From DATBGO01 sp963695645 (GTDB taxonomy: Bacteria > Actinomycetota > Actinomycetes > Streptosporangiales > Streptosporangiaceae), in the NCBI GenBank assembly GCA_963695645.1, contig CAVOHC010000007.1, positions 326,299 to 390,298 of the forward strand: DNA of 64,000 nucleotides, in the 5' to 3' direction. The notes under the pieces are model-generated. The model was not told where the DNA came from and did not search any database. It was given only the letters and a program-made list of their open reading frames with translations. Each line of letters starts with the position of its first letter. Positions within the stretch are counted from its first letter, which is position 1. Of this stretch, positions 41,402-50,592 are shown in pieces. The translations under genes and the position numbers were made by a program.

Positions 41402-43029
41402 ATGGCCCGAAGCGGTGGTCGCTCGCAGTGGGAGCGCGAGATGGCGGCGCAGCGCCGGGAGGCCGATCGGCAAGCGCGCGAGCAGGCCCGGTTAGCGAAA
41501 GAGCAGGAAAAGGCCCGGCAGCAACGGCACATCCAGGCCCAACTGCGCGCCGCAGACAGAAAGACAGCCGGGGTCGAAGAGCAGGTCAAGACCCTCGACG
41601 AGATATTGACCGGCGTTCTGTCATCGCCAGCGCTGACGTTCGACAGCCTGAAGGTGACGCCCGAACTCCCGGCCTTTGACCCCGGGCACTTGGGAACCGC
41701 TGAGCCCGCTCCGGATGGACTGACTACGAGCCTCCCGGGCCTGGGGGCTTGAGCCGCCTATTCGGCGGGGTGGCCCGGCACGAACGGCAGACGGCGGGAG
41801 CGCGAACCCGATTCGATACCGCCATGGCTGAGCATCGTCAGCGGGAGGCTCAGCGCAAACGGGCACTCTCGGCGGCCAGAGCCGCTCATGAAAGCAGGCT
41901 TGCCGACGTCCGCGCGCAGGCTGCTACCCAGAATGCCGAGATCGAGACTCGCCGGGCGGCCATCGCCGCCGGGGATCCCGAGGCGGTGGAGTGGTTCGTC
42001 AGCCGGGTGCTGGACGCTTCCCGGTATCCCGCCGACTTCCCCCGCCAGTACCAGGTCGCTTACCGGCCGGAGAATCGGGACGTCGTGGTGGAGTTCGAGC
42101 TACCTCCTCAGCGGGTCGTTCCGGTGGTGCGCGGATACCGCTACATCAGGACACGCGATGCGATTGACCCGCTTCCCCGCCTCGCCACCGAGGTCAGGCA
42201 ACGCTATGCACGGCTCATAGCCTGCGTGGCTCTGCGCATCCTGCACGAGGTTTTCGTCTCCACGCCCGGGGACGTGGTGGAAGCGGTGGTGTTCAACGGG
42301 CGCGTCAGCACCATCGACCGCGCGACGGGTAAGCCCGACCGCCCCCATCTGCTCAGCGTGGAAGCCGAGCGATCGGTCTTCGAGGACATAGTGCTGGCGG
42401 CGGTGGAACCAGCGGCCTGCCTGAAGCGGCTCAACGCCTTGGTGTCCCCGAATCCATTCGATCTGGAAGCCGTCGAGCCATTCATTGCCTTCGACCTGAA
42501 GCGGTTCCGGTTCACCGACGACATGGACGTGATCGCCGGCCTGGACTCCCGGAAGAACCTGCTCAACCTGTCCCCAACCGAGTTCGAACACCTCGTGCGG
42601 CAGCTGTTCGTGGCGATGGGCGCGGAGGCATGGACGACCATCCCCTCGAAGGACGGGGGCGTGGACGCCGTGGCCACCAGTAAGAATCTCTTCTTCGGCG
42701 GCGTCTGTCTCATCCAGGCCAAACGCTGGACAGGAGTCGTCGGCCTGGAGTCGGTGCACGCCCTGACAGGGGTCATGGCCGATCACAACGCCACGACAGG
42801 AGTGTTGGTCACCACCTCGTGGTTCGGCCGTGCCAGCGAGCAGTTCGCCAACCGCAACCGCGTCACGCTCATCAACGGAGCCGAGCTCAAGCAGCTGATC
42901 AAGGAGCACCTGAAGATGGATGTCATCCCCGGCACGACTCCGCCCCGCCGTCTCCGGGCTTCCGATAACACCCAGACCGGTCGGCCAGATCCAGCGAGTT
43001 CGGCTGATACCAGTCGAGGCTCGGGCTGA
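41402..43029 (+). pseudogene. Mrr-type restriction endonuclease with an early frameshift
   Basis: From ATG 41402 a coiled-coil N-terminus runs (REMAAQRREADRQAREQARLAKEQEKARQQR), then TLDEILTGVLSSPALTFDSLKV. At about 41716 one base is missing, and the frame ends at 41752. In the other frame (from 41749) the protein goes on to 43029. It has VVEFELPPQRVVPVVRGYRYIRTRDAIDPLPR, and a Mrr PD-(D/E)xK nuclease: GGVDAVATSKNLFFGG then VCLIQAKRWTGVV (Asp and Gln-x-Lys). It is followed by TTGVLVTTSWFGRASEQFA and INGAELKQLIKEHL. If not an assembly slip, the gene makes an N-terminal peptide and perhaps a re-initiated nuclease from TTG 41749. Mrr-type enzymes cut modified foreign DNA. Confidence 0.75.
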
Positions 43030-43107
43030 CGGGCTCGGGCCAGAATTCCTGCCCGTCACGCCGGATGCCGCGGCCTGCGGGCCGATTGGCTCGCGTTGGA
43101 TCGTCCC

Positions 43108-43302
43108 ATGAGCCAGGGAAGCCAGACCACCGCCACCAATGCAGCAGCAGGTGAGTTGCGCACTGCGGCAGCAACCGCCCGGCAGATCGCCGCGGAGCGA
43201 GAGGCAGCGCACAATACGAGCCAAGAGCCCGCGACCGACGCGGCTCACCGCGCTATTCCGGAATCGGGTCAGAACACCATTCCCTGTACTCCCGCAAATT
43301 GA
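43108..43302 (+). pseudogene. Truncated copy of the 55654 gene
   Basis: MSQGSQTTATNAAAGELRTAAATARQIAAEREAAHNTSQEPATDAA is almost identical to residues 1-46 of the protein at 55654 and then diverges (HRAIPESGQNTIPC). The DNA match extends about 25 bp upstream of the ATG as well. Only the N-terminal helix remains. Confidence 0.6.
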
Positions 43303-43481
43303 AACGAAAACGTCATCCTGAATCGCGCCGGTGGGGACCGTAAAAGATTATGTTGTCTCGCTGCTTGCCATGTGCATGCCTGTGGTCAGCTGCTGTGTTT
43401 ACGATCGCCAAGGTGACTCGCTGCCGTGGAATCCGCAGTTGACAGGGGGTGGACAATAGTTGCGTAGATCGGGGAGGGCAG

Positions 43482-43877
43482 ATGTGGCGTGCAGTGGCCG
43501 CGGGAGTCTCGGTGGTTCTGGCGGCGGTCGTCGGGGTGGTGACGGCGTTGGTCACGGCGCACCCATCGCGCGGGCTGTGGGTGGCTTTGGGGATTGTCGT
43601 GATCGTCGGGGCCGGACTCCAGGCGGTGATCACTTATGGTGAACGACGGAATACGCTTCGTGTCCAGTCGTCTGGGGCTGGCGCGGTCGCGATCGGCGGA
43701 TCTGCTCGGGCTCCGGTGCAGACCCGCGTACATGGGAGCCATATTCAGTCGGCTGTAACCGAAGAACAGGATGGTGTGTCGGCATCAGGGCCTGGGGCTG
43801 TCAGCATTGGCGGCGACGCGGCAGCGCAGGTGTCAACGAACGTTACGGGCGGAACTGCGCAAGATGAGCAGGCGTGA
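43482..43877 (+). CDS. Two-TM protein with two copies of a Gly/Val/Ile-rich motif; partner of the STAND NTPase
   Basis: A 131-aa protein from ATG 43482 (GGGGAGGGCAG just upstream). Two membrane helices (residues ~5-25 AAGVSVVLAAVVGVVTALV, and ~31-50 WVALGIVVIVGAGLQAVI) are followed by a short polar tail with two motif copies: GAGAVAIGGSARAPVQTRV and GPGAVSIGGDAAAQVSTNV. A third copy (GNAGVSITGDANAPVTTTYV) opens the next gene's product. The two genes overlap by 14 bp and must be coupled. Small membrane proteins before STAND proteins are plausible effectors or anchors, and the shared motif could mediate contact. No family is known to me. It is inserted just after the truncated 43108 copy. Confidence 0.75.
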   Translation: MWRAVAAGVSVVLAAVVGVVTALVTAHPSRGLWVALGIVVIVGAGLQAVITYGERRNTLRVQSSGAGAVAIGGSARAPVQTRVHGSHIQSAVTEEQDGVSASGPGAVSIGGDAAAQVSTNVTGGTAQDEQA

Positions 43878-46800
43878 CCGAGCGAATACTTCGGGTAATG
43901 CTGGAGTCAGCATTACTGGTGATGCTAACGCGCCAGTGACCACGACCTATGTCGGCACTCAGGTGCTTGGCATGTCGTCGGTGCCGCTAAGTACGGCGGC
44001 CAAGGATCCCCGGTCCGTGTTCACGGCGGTGGGTGTCGACGCCTTTACCGGCCGGGAGTGGCTGGCCAAGGAGGTGGACGCGTTTATCGCAGGAAATCCA
44101 TGTGGCTATGTGCTTGTCGAGGCTGAAGCGGGCCTGGGCAAAACAGCTTTCGCCGCGTGGCTGGTTAAAACGCGCGGATACCTGTCACATTTTTCCCGCT
44201 ATTCGAGTGGCGGGTCTGTGCAGGTGGCATTGGCGAACTTGTCGGCTCAGCTGATCGAGAATTTCGGCTTGGATGATCGGGCACCCGCGGGGATGCTGCC
44301 GGAGTGGTTCCAGGTCCCGGGCGGCTTTGAGTCGCTGCTAGCGCTGGCCGCTGACCATGCCAACGAGCACGGTCGTCCGATTGTGCTGGTGGTGGATGGG
44401 CTAGATGAGGCGGACGTGCCCGGACAAGGCTTCCCGTTGGGTCTACCGTTGCTGTTGCCCGATGGGGTGTATGTGATCGGCACGTACCGTACCGGCTGGT
44501 CGCCCCGGCGCCCCGATGCGCCGGTAGCGACCCTGCGGATCGGCAAGGATGACCAGCGCAACCAGCACGACATCCTCGTCTACCTTGCCAAGACTGCGAG
44601 TGAAGATGTCCTCGCGGCGCGGCTGGCCGAGGCCGGGATGGACCAGGCAGAGTTCATCAGCCTGCTGGCCAAGCGTTGCGGCGGGGTGTGGGTTTACCTG
44701 CGGTATGTGCTAAATGAACTGCGGGACGGGCTACGACAGCCCGATGAGATCAGCGATCTCCCTACTGACCTGCGCCGTTACTACGCTGACCAGATCGGCC
44801 GCTGGCAGCAGGACCCTGCGTGGCACACCGGCCTCCTGCCGTTGCTGGCCACATTGGGCGTCGCGGGGGAAGCATTGCCGATAGCGGCGCTGGCCCGGCT
44901 GGCTGGCGAAGTCGACCCTGTTACCGTCCAGCGCTGGTGTGACCTGACGATCCGTCCTATGCTGACCACCGGACAAGGGTCCGCGGCGGGTATGCCGCTT
45001 CGGTATGAGATTTACCATGCCAGTTTCCGTGAGCTACTGACCGGGCGTCACGGTAACCCGCCTGCAGCGCCTGGTGATCAGTATCCCTTCGGCTTGCTCG
45101 CGGTGGCCAACGAACTAGGACAAGCTGCGCTCACGGCCCATAACCGTATCTGCGATCGCTACCTGACCTGCTTCGGTGGCCTGGAGACCGCGCTGCCTGT
45201 GCTGGCGGAAAATTCCAGCACCGCCGAAATCGACGGTGGTTATCCGCTCCGGCACCTAGCGCAGCATCTAAGCCAGGCAGGCCGCGCAGCGGACCTGCAT
45301 GCGCTGCTCGCAGCCGAACACCAAGTTAGCGGGAACTATGCGGTCAACACCTGGTTCGCCGCTCATGATCACGCTGACAGCATCATCAGCTACCTTAATG
45401 ACCTGGCCCGCGCCCGCGACGACAGCGCTATGACCACGGACAAAGATCTGGCCCGGCACCGGCCTGCAGCGACACTCGGTATGGAGATCCGCTATGCGCT
45501 GATGGCCGCCAGCATTGCAAGCTTTACCGCGAACATCTCTGATGATCTCCTTGGACAGTTGATTTCCGCTGGTATCTGGTCACCGCGGCGCGCGCTTGAT
45601 CATGCCCGCCGCATCGCCGATCCCAGCGAACGGCTCGACGCCTTGCTCACAGTGCACCACTGCCTCGATGCTGACGAGCAGCCCGCCGTGCTGGCCCAGG
45701 CCCTGACCGCCGCCACCACCATCATCAGCGACGGCGCCCGGGCTTGGGCGCTGGCCGCGCTGGCACCACACCTGCCCGCCGAACTGCTGGCCCAGGCCCT
45801 GGCCGCCGCCACCACCATCACCAGCGACTACCCCCGCGCCCGGGCGCTGACCTCGCTGGCACCACACCTGCCCGCCGACGAGCAGCCCGCCGTGCTAGCC
45901 CAGGCCCTGGACGCCGCCACCACCATCCGCGACCACGACTCCCTCCGCGCCCGGGCGCTGACCTCGCTGGCACCACACCTGCCCGCCGACGAGCAGCCCG
46001 CCGTGCTAGCCCAGGCGCTAGCCACCGCCACCACGATCGCGATCACCTTGGGCAACGACCGCATCCCCGACAACTACGCCCGGGCCAAAGCGCTGAGCGG
46101 GCTGGCACCACACCTGCCCGCCGAGCTGCTGGCCCAGGCTCTGGCCGCCGCCGCCGCCATCACCAGTGACTACCCGTGCGCCCAGGCGCTGACCGCGCTG
46201 GCACCACACCTACCCGCCGACGAGCAGCCCGCCGTGCTGGCCCAGGCCCTGGACGCCGCCACCACCATCCGCGACGACGGCTTCCTCTGTGCCCGGGCGC
46301 TGACCGAGCTGGCACCACACCTGCCTGGCGAGCTGCTGGCCCAAGCTCTGGGCGCTGCCACCACCATCCGTGACAATAGATACCGCGCCGACGCGCTGAC
46401 CGCGCTGGCACCACACCTGCCCGCCGACGAGCAGCCCGCCGTGCTGGCCCAGGCCCTGGCCGCCGCCACCACCATCCGTGGCAATGGATACCGCGCCGAC
46501 GCGCTGACCGCGCTGGCACCACACCTGCCCGCCGGCGAGCAGCCCGCCGTGCTGGCCCAGGCCCTGGCCGCCGCCACCACCATCACCGACGGCGACGCTC
46601 AGGCCCGGGCGCTGAGTCGGCTGGCACCACACCTGCCCGCCGGCGAGCAGCCCGCCGTGCTGGCCCAGGCCCTGGCCGCCGCCACCACCATCACCGACGG
46701 CGACGCCCAGGCCCGGGCACTGCTCGCGCTGATACCACACCTGCCCGCCGGCGAGCAGCCCGCCGTGCTGGGCCAGGCCCTGGCCGCCGCCACCACCATC

Positions 46801-48546
46801 ACCGACGGCGACGCTCAGGCCCGAGCGCTGAGCGGGCTGGCACCGCACCTGCCCGACGAGCTGCTGGCCCAGGCCCTGGCCGCCGCCACCACCATCACCG
46901 ACGGCGACGCCCAGGCCCGGGCACTGCTCGCGCTGGCACCACACCTGCCCGACGAGCTGCTGGCCCAGGCCCTGGCCGCCGCCACCACCATCACCGACGG
47001 CGACGCCCAGGCCCGGGTACTGCTCGGGCTGGCACCGCACCTGCCCGCCGAGCTGCTGGCCCAGGCCCTGGCCGCCGCCACCGCCACCGGGGACGACGAG
47101 CTGCTGGCCATCATCTACGACGGCACCCGGGCCAAGGCGCTGAGCGGGCTGGCACCATACCTGCCCGACGAGCTGCTGGCCCAGGCCCTGGCCGCCGCCA
47201 CCACCATCTATAACGACAGCTACCGCGCCGAGGCGCTGACCGGGCTGGCACCGCACCTGCCCCACGAGCTGCTGGCCCAGGCCCTGGCCACCGCTGTCAC
47301 CATCACCGGGGACGACGCCCGGGCCCGGGCGCTGACCGGGCTGGCACCGCACCTGCCCGCTGACGAGCAGCCCGCCGTGTTCGCCCAGGCCCTGGACGCC
47401 GCCACCGCCATCTATACCGACGGCACCCGGGCCGAGGCGCTGACCGGGCTGGCACCACACCTGCCCGCTGACGAGCAGCCCGCCGTGTTCGCCCAGGCCC
47501 TGGACGCCGCCACCGCCATCTATACCGACGGCACCCGGGCCGAGGCGCTGACCGGGCTGGCACCACACCTGCCCGACGAGCTGCTGGCCCAGGCCCTGGC
47601 CGCCGCCCTCACCATCTATACCGACAGCTACCGCGCCGACGCAGTGACCGCATTGGCACCACACCTGCCCGACGAGCTGCTGGCCCAGGCCCTGGCCACC
47701 GTCACCACCATCTACGACGACTACCGCGCCGACGCACTGACCGCGCTGGCACCACACCTGCCCGACGAGCTGCCCGCCGAGTTGCTGGCCCAGGCCCTGG
47801 CCGCCGCCACCGCTATCACCGACTGCGACGGCCGGGCCCGGGCGCTGACCGTACTGGCACCGCACCTGCCCGCCGACGAGCAGCCCGCCGTGCTGGCCCA
47901 GGCCCTGGCCGCCGCCACCACCATCACCGACGGCGACGCTCAGGCCCGGGCGCTGACCGTACTGGCACCGCACCTGCCCGCCGACGAGCAGCCCGCCGTG
48001 CTGGCCCAGGCCCTGGCCGCCGCCACCACCATCACCGACGGCGACGCTCAGGCCCGGGCGCTGAGCGGGCTGGCACCGCACCTGCCCGCCGAGCTGCTGG
48101 CCCAGGCCCTGGCCGCCGCCACCACCATCCGCGACCCCGAGCGGAGCTGGGTGCTGACCGCGCTGGCACCACACCTGCCCGCCGAGCTGCTGGCCCAGGC
48201 CCTGGCCGCCGCCACCACCATCACCGACGGCGACGCCCAGGCCCGGGCGCTGAGCGGGCTGGCACCATACCTGCCCGCCGAGCTGCTGGCCCAGGCCCTG
48301 GCCGCCGCACCCAAAGCACGCGCAGCAATGTTGACGGCGATCCTGGAAAAGAGGCAGACGGCGCTGCCGCACGAAGACCATATGGTGTGTGTGAATCTGC
48401 TCCGGAACAGCCTTCTTGGCACGGAGCGAAGGTTTTCTCTTGATGTCATTGCGGCAGTTGTGCCAACTATTGCTGACCTCGGGGGCCCGCGCGCTATCAC
48501 GCAATGCGTCGAAGCTATAGCCGACGTGCAGAGATGGTGGCCGTAG
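43864..48546 (+). CDS. STAND-class NTPase with ~25 tandem helical repeats (NLR-like, possible defence protein)
   Basis: A 1560-aa protein. The N-terminus (residues ~10-32) carries the Gly/Val motif NAGVSITGDANAPVTTTYVG. A NACHT/AAA-type NTPase follows (~70-350): FTGREWLAKEVDAF, Walker A EAEAGLGKTAFAAWL, Walker B PIVLVVDGLDEADV, sensor VYVIGTYRTGW, and a winged-helix/ARC2-like segment (YYADQIGRWQQDP...GEALPIAALARLAGEV...YEIYHASFRELLTG). Residues ~600-1480 are tandem repeats of 31-45 residues, consensus RALTALAPHLPxELLAQALAAATTITDGDAQA, forming an alpha-solenoid. The final ~80 residues are unique. Layout equals NLR-type sensors (effector motif, NTPase, repeat sensor). A stop-free antisense frame is only an effect of the repeats. 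Coupled to the two-TM gene; not frameshifted despite its damaged neighbourhood. Confidence 0.85.
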   Translation: MSRRDRANTSGNAGVSITGDANAPVTTTYVGTQVLGMSSVPLSTAAKDPRSVFTAVGVDAFTGREWLAKEVDAFIAGNPCGYVLVEAEAGLGKTAFAAWLVKTRGYLSHFSRYSSGGSVQVALANLSAQLIENFGLDDRAPAGMLPEWFQVPGGFESLLALAADHANEHGRPIVLVVDGLDEADVPGQGFPLGLPLLLPDGVYVIGTYRTGWSPRRPDAPVATLRIGKDDQRNQHDILVYLAKTASEDVLAARLAEAGMDQAEFISLLAKRCGGVWVYLRYVLNELRDGLRQPDEISDLPTDLRRYYADQIGRWQQDPAWHTGLLPLLATLGVAGEALPIAALARLAGEVDPVTVQRWCDLTIRPMLTTGQGSAAGMPLRYEIYHASFRELLTGRHGNPPAAPGDQYPFGLLAVANELGQAALTAHNRICDRYLTCFGGLETALPVLAENSSTAEIDGGYPLRHLAQHLSQAGRAADLHALLAAEHQVSGNYAVNTWFAAHDHADSIISYLNDLARARDDSAMTTDKDLARHRPAATLGMEIRYALMAASIASFTANISDDLLGQLISAGIWSPRRALDHARRIADPSERLDALLTVHHCLDADEQPAVLAQALTAATTIISDGARAWALAALAPHLPAELLAQALAAATTITSDYPRARALTSLAPHLPADEQPAVLAQALDAATTIRDHDSLRARALTSLAPHLPADEQPAVLAQALATATTIAITLGNDRIPDNYARAKALSGLAPHLPAELLAQALAAAAAITSDYPCAQALTALAPHLPADEQPAVLAQALDAATTIRDDGFLCARALTELAPHLPGELLAQALGAATTIRDNRYRADALTALAPHLPADEQPAVLAQALAAATTIRGNGYRADALTALAPHLPAGEQPAVLAQALAAATTITDGDAQARALSRLAPHLPAGEQPAVLAQALAAATTITDGDAQARALLALIPHLPAGEQPAVLGQALAAATTITDGDAQARALSGLAPHLPDELLAQALAAATTITDGDAQARALLALAPHLPDELLAQALAAATTITDGDAQARVLLGLAPHLPAELLAQALAAATATGDDELLAIIYDGTRAKALSGLAPYLPDELLAQALAAATTIYNDSYRAEALTGLAPHLPHELLAQALATAVTITGDDARARALTGLAPHLPADEQPAVFAQALDAATAIYTDGTRAEALTGLAPHLPADEQPAVFAQALDAATAIYTDGTRAEALTGLAPHLPDELLAQALAAALTIYTDSYRADAVTALAPHLPDELLAQALATVTTIYDDYRADALTALAPHLPDELPAELLAQALAAATAITDCDGRARALTVLAPHLPADEQPAVLAQALAAATTITDGDAQARALTVLAPHLPADEQPAVLAQALAAATTITDGDAQARALSGLAPHLPAELLAQALAAATTIRDPERSWVLTALAPHLPAELLAQALAAATTITDGDAQARALSGLAPYLPAELLAQALAAAPKARAAMLTAILEKRQTALPHEDHMVCVNLLRNSLLGTERRFSLDVIAAVVPTIADLGGPRAITQCVEAIADVQRWWP
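45661..48310 (+). repeat. Tandem coding repeat array in the STAND gene (96/108-bp units)
   Basis: About 25 units with period mostly 96 or 108 bp, alternating a short (AELLAQAL) and a long (ADEQPAVLAQAL) form of the loop. Many adjacent units are identical or nearly so at the DNA level (for example around 46540-46830, 47340-47560 and 47870-48060), a sign of recent unequal exchange. The frame is intact throughout. Confidence 0.9.
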
Positions 48547-48576
48547 CGAAAATTACCTCGGGCGCCTATCCTCTGG

Positions 48577-48868
48577 GTCAATGACCTCACTGCTGGGTTC
48601 TACCGGACCTGCGTGATCGACGGCCTGCTGGAGCATTCACCCGCCGAGCACGTCCGCCGCCCTGCGGTCCCAGCGGAGTCACCCACGCTGGGGTTCACTC
48701 ACCTGCAGTTCGAGGCCCTGTTAACCGCAGCCCGCCAGTCTGACCGGCCCGGTGACTTCGCCCTCGTCGCCATGCTCGGCCTGCTGGGCCTGCGGATCTT
48801 CGAAGCAACCGGTGCCGGCATCACTGACCTGAGTGAGGAGCACGGCCACCGGGCGGCCGGCGTGCCGG
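48577..48868 (+). pseudogene. Fragment of a tyrosine recombinase
   Basis: Residues AGFYRTCVIDGLLEHSPAEHVRRP and LGFTHLQFEALLTAARQ, then FALVAMLGLLGLRIFEATGAGITDL are the end of the core-binding and start of the catalytic domain of an XerC-like integrase, including the first catalytic Arg (LLGLRIFEA). The frame then changes and stops. Both ends of the gene are missing. Confidence 0.6.
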
Positions 48869-48886
48869 ACCGGTAGCGCGGTCGTG

Positions 48887-49260
48887 GCGCGCTGCCCGGC
48901 CGGGCATGAGCTTGCCGGGCCCCGCCAGCGGCGAGGATGCCCGCGATGCCGGCGGGATCAGGCCGTGGATCTGGCGGCAGCGGCGGACCGGTCGCTGCCC
49001 CGGCCGGTTATCGAAGCCGCGGTCGAGGCGGTGGTGCCCGCCGGGCAGGCGCTGCTCCAGCTGGTGGGGGCGCTGGCCGCGACCCCGATGCCCTCTCCCG
49101 CGGGGCGCCGCCAGTTGCCGGTCGGCTGGCGGCCGAGCTGATCGCCCGTGGTTCGGCCGCCCGCACCATCCCCGCGTGCGCGGCCTGCGGGCGCACCGGC
49201 CTGCCGCTGTTCCGCGGTGATGGCGGCGGGTATGCAAGCGGTGCCGCGCCTGGCAGCTTG
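48887..49260 (+). pseudogene. Fragment of a zinc-ribbon protein associated with integrase cassettes
   Basis: Three pieces in different frames follow each other: VARCPAGHELAGPRQRRGCPRCRRD and RSLPRPVIEAAVEAVVPAGQAL; then APPVAGRLAAELIARGSAARTIPACAACGRTGLPLFRGDGGG; then VCKRCRAWQLAGACA. I know such Cys-rich repeats from a large actinobacterial protein that accompanies tyrosine recombinases. Frameshifts near 49085 and 49226 break it. Confidence 0.5.
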
Positions 49261-49269
49261 CTGGCGCCT

Positions 49270-49436
49270 GCGCCAGCGTGAGCAGCGCTTGGTGGTAGAT
49301 GCCCTGGACAGGCGGGATCGATTCCAGGGCGATCCGTTCGTCGGTGCCGTGCAATCCCCGGTAGTCGACACCGAACCCGGCGGTGGCCGGGATGCCGAGC
49401 CCGGCCAGGTAGTTACCGATGTTCGACGGCCCCGCC
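49270..49436 (-). pseudogene. C-terminal fragment of an M20-family peptidase
   Basis: The minus strand reads SNIGNYLAGLGIPATAGFGV, then DYRGLHGTDERIALESIPPVQGIYHQALLTLAQA, the C-terminus of an M20 metallopeptidase (the GLHGTDERI His supplies a metal ligand). No N-terminus is present. It lies directly next to the XRE fragment and in no frame with it. Confidence 0.5.
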
Positions 49437-49443
49437 GGTGACC

Positions 49444-49752
49444 TACCGCCAGGTCACCGAATCCTGCCAGCAGACGGGGCGCGACCCCGGCGGTCAGCCC
49501 GAGGTCCTGGTGGGCGAACAGCACGTCCGGCGGCTGCTGGTAGATGTCACACAGTGTCGCGCGGTGCCCGATGCTGGTGATATGTCGGCCGAGTTCCCAG
49601 CCCGAGACCATGCTCGGTGTGACCCCGGAGTGCCCGTCGGGAGTACGCAGGTCGATCTCCTCGACCAGTCGCTCCAGCGTCCAGTTCCGCACTTTTCTCG
49701 CCTGCCGCAGCGCAGAGTCCTGCTGCGGAACTCGTGACGGGCGGCGCGGCAT
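49444..49752 (-). pseudogene. N-terminal fragment of an XRE-type regulator
   Basis: From ATG 49752: MPRRPSRVPQQDSALRQARK, then VRNWTLERLVEEIDLRTPDG, then VTPSMVSGWELGRHITSIGHRATLCDIYQQPP. This is a lambda-repressor-like HTH with the recognition helix TPSMVSGWELGRH, then a short linker. The rest of the regulator (a TPR or Nudix-linked tail in relatives) is missing; the frame meets an M20 fragment at about 49440. Confidence 0.6.
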
Positions 49753-49802
49753 ACCCGATCACCTCCGGGTTCCTGCAGACAGCGCCAAGCGCGGCGCGGA
49801 TA

Positions 49803-50381
49803 TCACCCATGATGCACCGACATTTCCCGGATCGGGCTCCCGCCGGCGACCTTCTCACAGACCGTCAGCAGATGCGGATGTTGCCGCAGCCGCACATACC
49901 CCTGCGGCGGGTGGAACGCGCCCAGCTCACCGCGGAGTTCAGCCGCCGACAGGCCCGGATACTCGGCGACATGCAGGATCGGGATCGCGAACGCCCGCTC
50001 CAGGTCCCCGACATAGTCCAGCACGCTGGCCCCGTTCCCGGGCCGCGCCCGGTCCGCCATCGCCGCGATCTGCCCGGGAGCGTCCACCACCGCCGGGCCC
50101 AGGTCGATAACCGCCGCCAGGCGGGACACCGGCGTGTTCAGGTAGACGAACCAGCGGGGCCGGCCTTCCAGGAAGCGGCGGCGGAACTCGTGCGTCTTCA
50201 GCCCCTTCCAGATCAGCTCGTAGTACTCGGCATGCAGCGCCATCAGCACCGGCTCAGCATCGATTCCCAGGCTGCCGCCGAACAGGTCCTGCTGCGGAGC
50301 TGCGCCCCCGGTACCGATCACCGCCGGATAGCCCTGGACGTCGGGCGGTGCCGCTGCGGCCGTGATGCCCACTGGGCGCAT
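49803..50381 (-). CDS. ASCH-domain-like protein
   Basis: A 192-aa protein. The middle (residues ~45-155) looks like an ASCH fold, which binds RNA in the EVE/PUA superfamily: LMALHAEYYELIWKGLKTHEFRRRFLEGRPRWFVYLNTPVSRLAAVIDLGPAVV, with the hallmark Glu/Arg loop (KTHEFRRR). A helical and strand part follows (DYVGDLERAFAIPILHVAEYPGLSAAEL). ASCH proteins are common in phage and toxin-like contexts. The 5' 40 residues are Ala/Gly/Pro-rich. It is 51 bp from the broken XRE gene. Confidence 0.65.
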   Translation of the reverse strand: MRPVGITAAAAPPDVQGYPAVIGTGGAAPQQDLFGGSLGIDAEPVLMALHAEYYELIWKGLKTHEFRRRFLEGRPRWFVYLNTPVSRLAAVIDLGPAVVDAPGQIAAMADRARPGNGASVLDYVGDLERAFAIPILHVAEYPGLSAAELRGELGAFHPPQGYVRLRQHPHLLTVCEKVAGGSPIREMSVHHG

Positions 50382-50544
50382 CTGGCGACTCCCTCATCGC
50401 AGGATCTGACGGGAGGCTCCGGGGGGTGGCTACGGAGCCTTCAGGAGCGAGGTTGCGGCGTACTCCTGTTTAAAGTCATATTTCCTGTCGGGTGCGGCAG
50501 GTGCCGTGTCTTTCGCAGGCGGATGCTGGCCTAGATTCTCATTC

Positions 50545-50587
50545 TCCTGCGTATAATTGACTTCCTGCGTGAGTTCGCAGGAGGTGG
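50545..50587 (+). promoter_or_regulatory. Promoter and operator of the AbiE-type pair
   Basis: A perfect TATAAT lies at 50552-50557. It sits between two copies of tcctgcgt (50545-50552 and 50563-50570), and the second copy pairs with cgcagga (50576-50582). That inverted repeat covers the GGAGG ribosome site (50580-50584). AbiEi proteins are known to repress their own promoter through repeats of this type; here the hairpin may also hide the ribosome site. Confidence 0.55.
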
Positions 50588-50592
50588 TTTTA

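Noticed and set aside
45661..48310. Possible CRISPR array
   Set aside because: The repeats are contiguous coding units of 96/108 bp without unique spacers, in one long reading frame.
46210..48504. 764-codon open frame on the minus strand of the STAND repeat region
   Set aside because: It is the antisense of a GC-rich tandem repeat; its Gly/Gln-rich composition simply repeats with the same period and there is no start or family.
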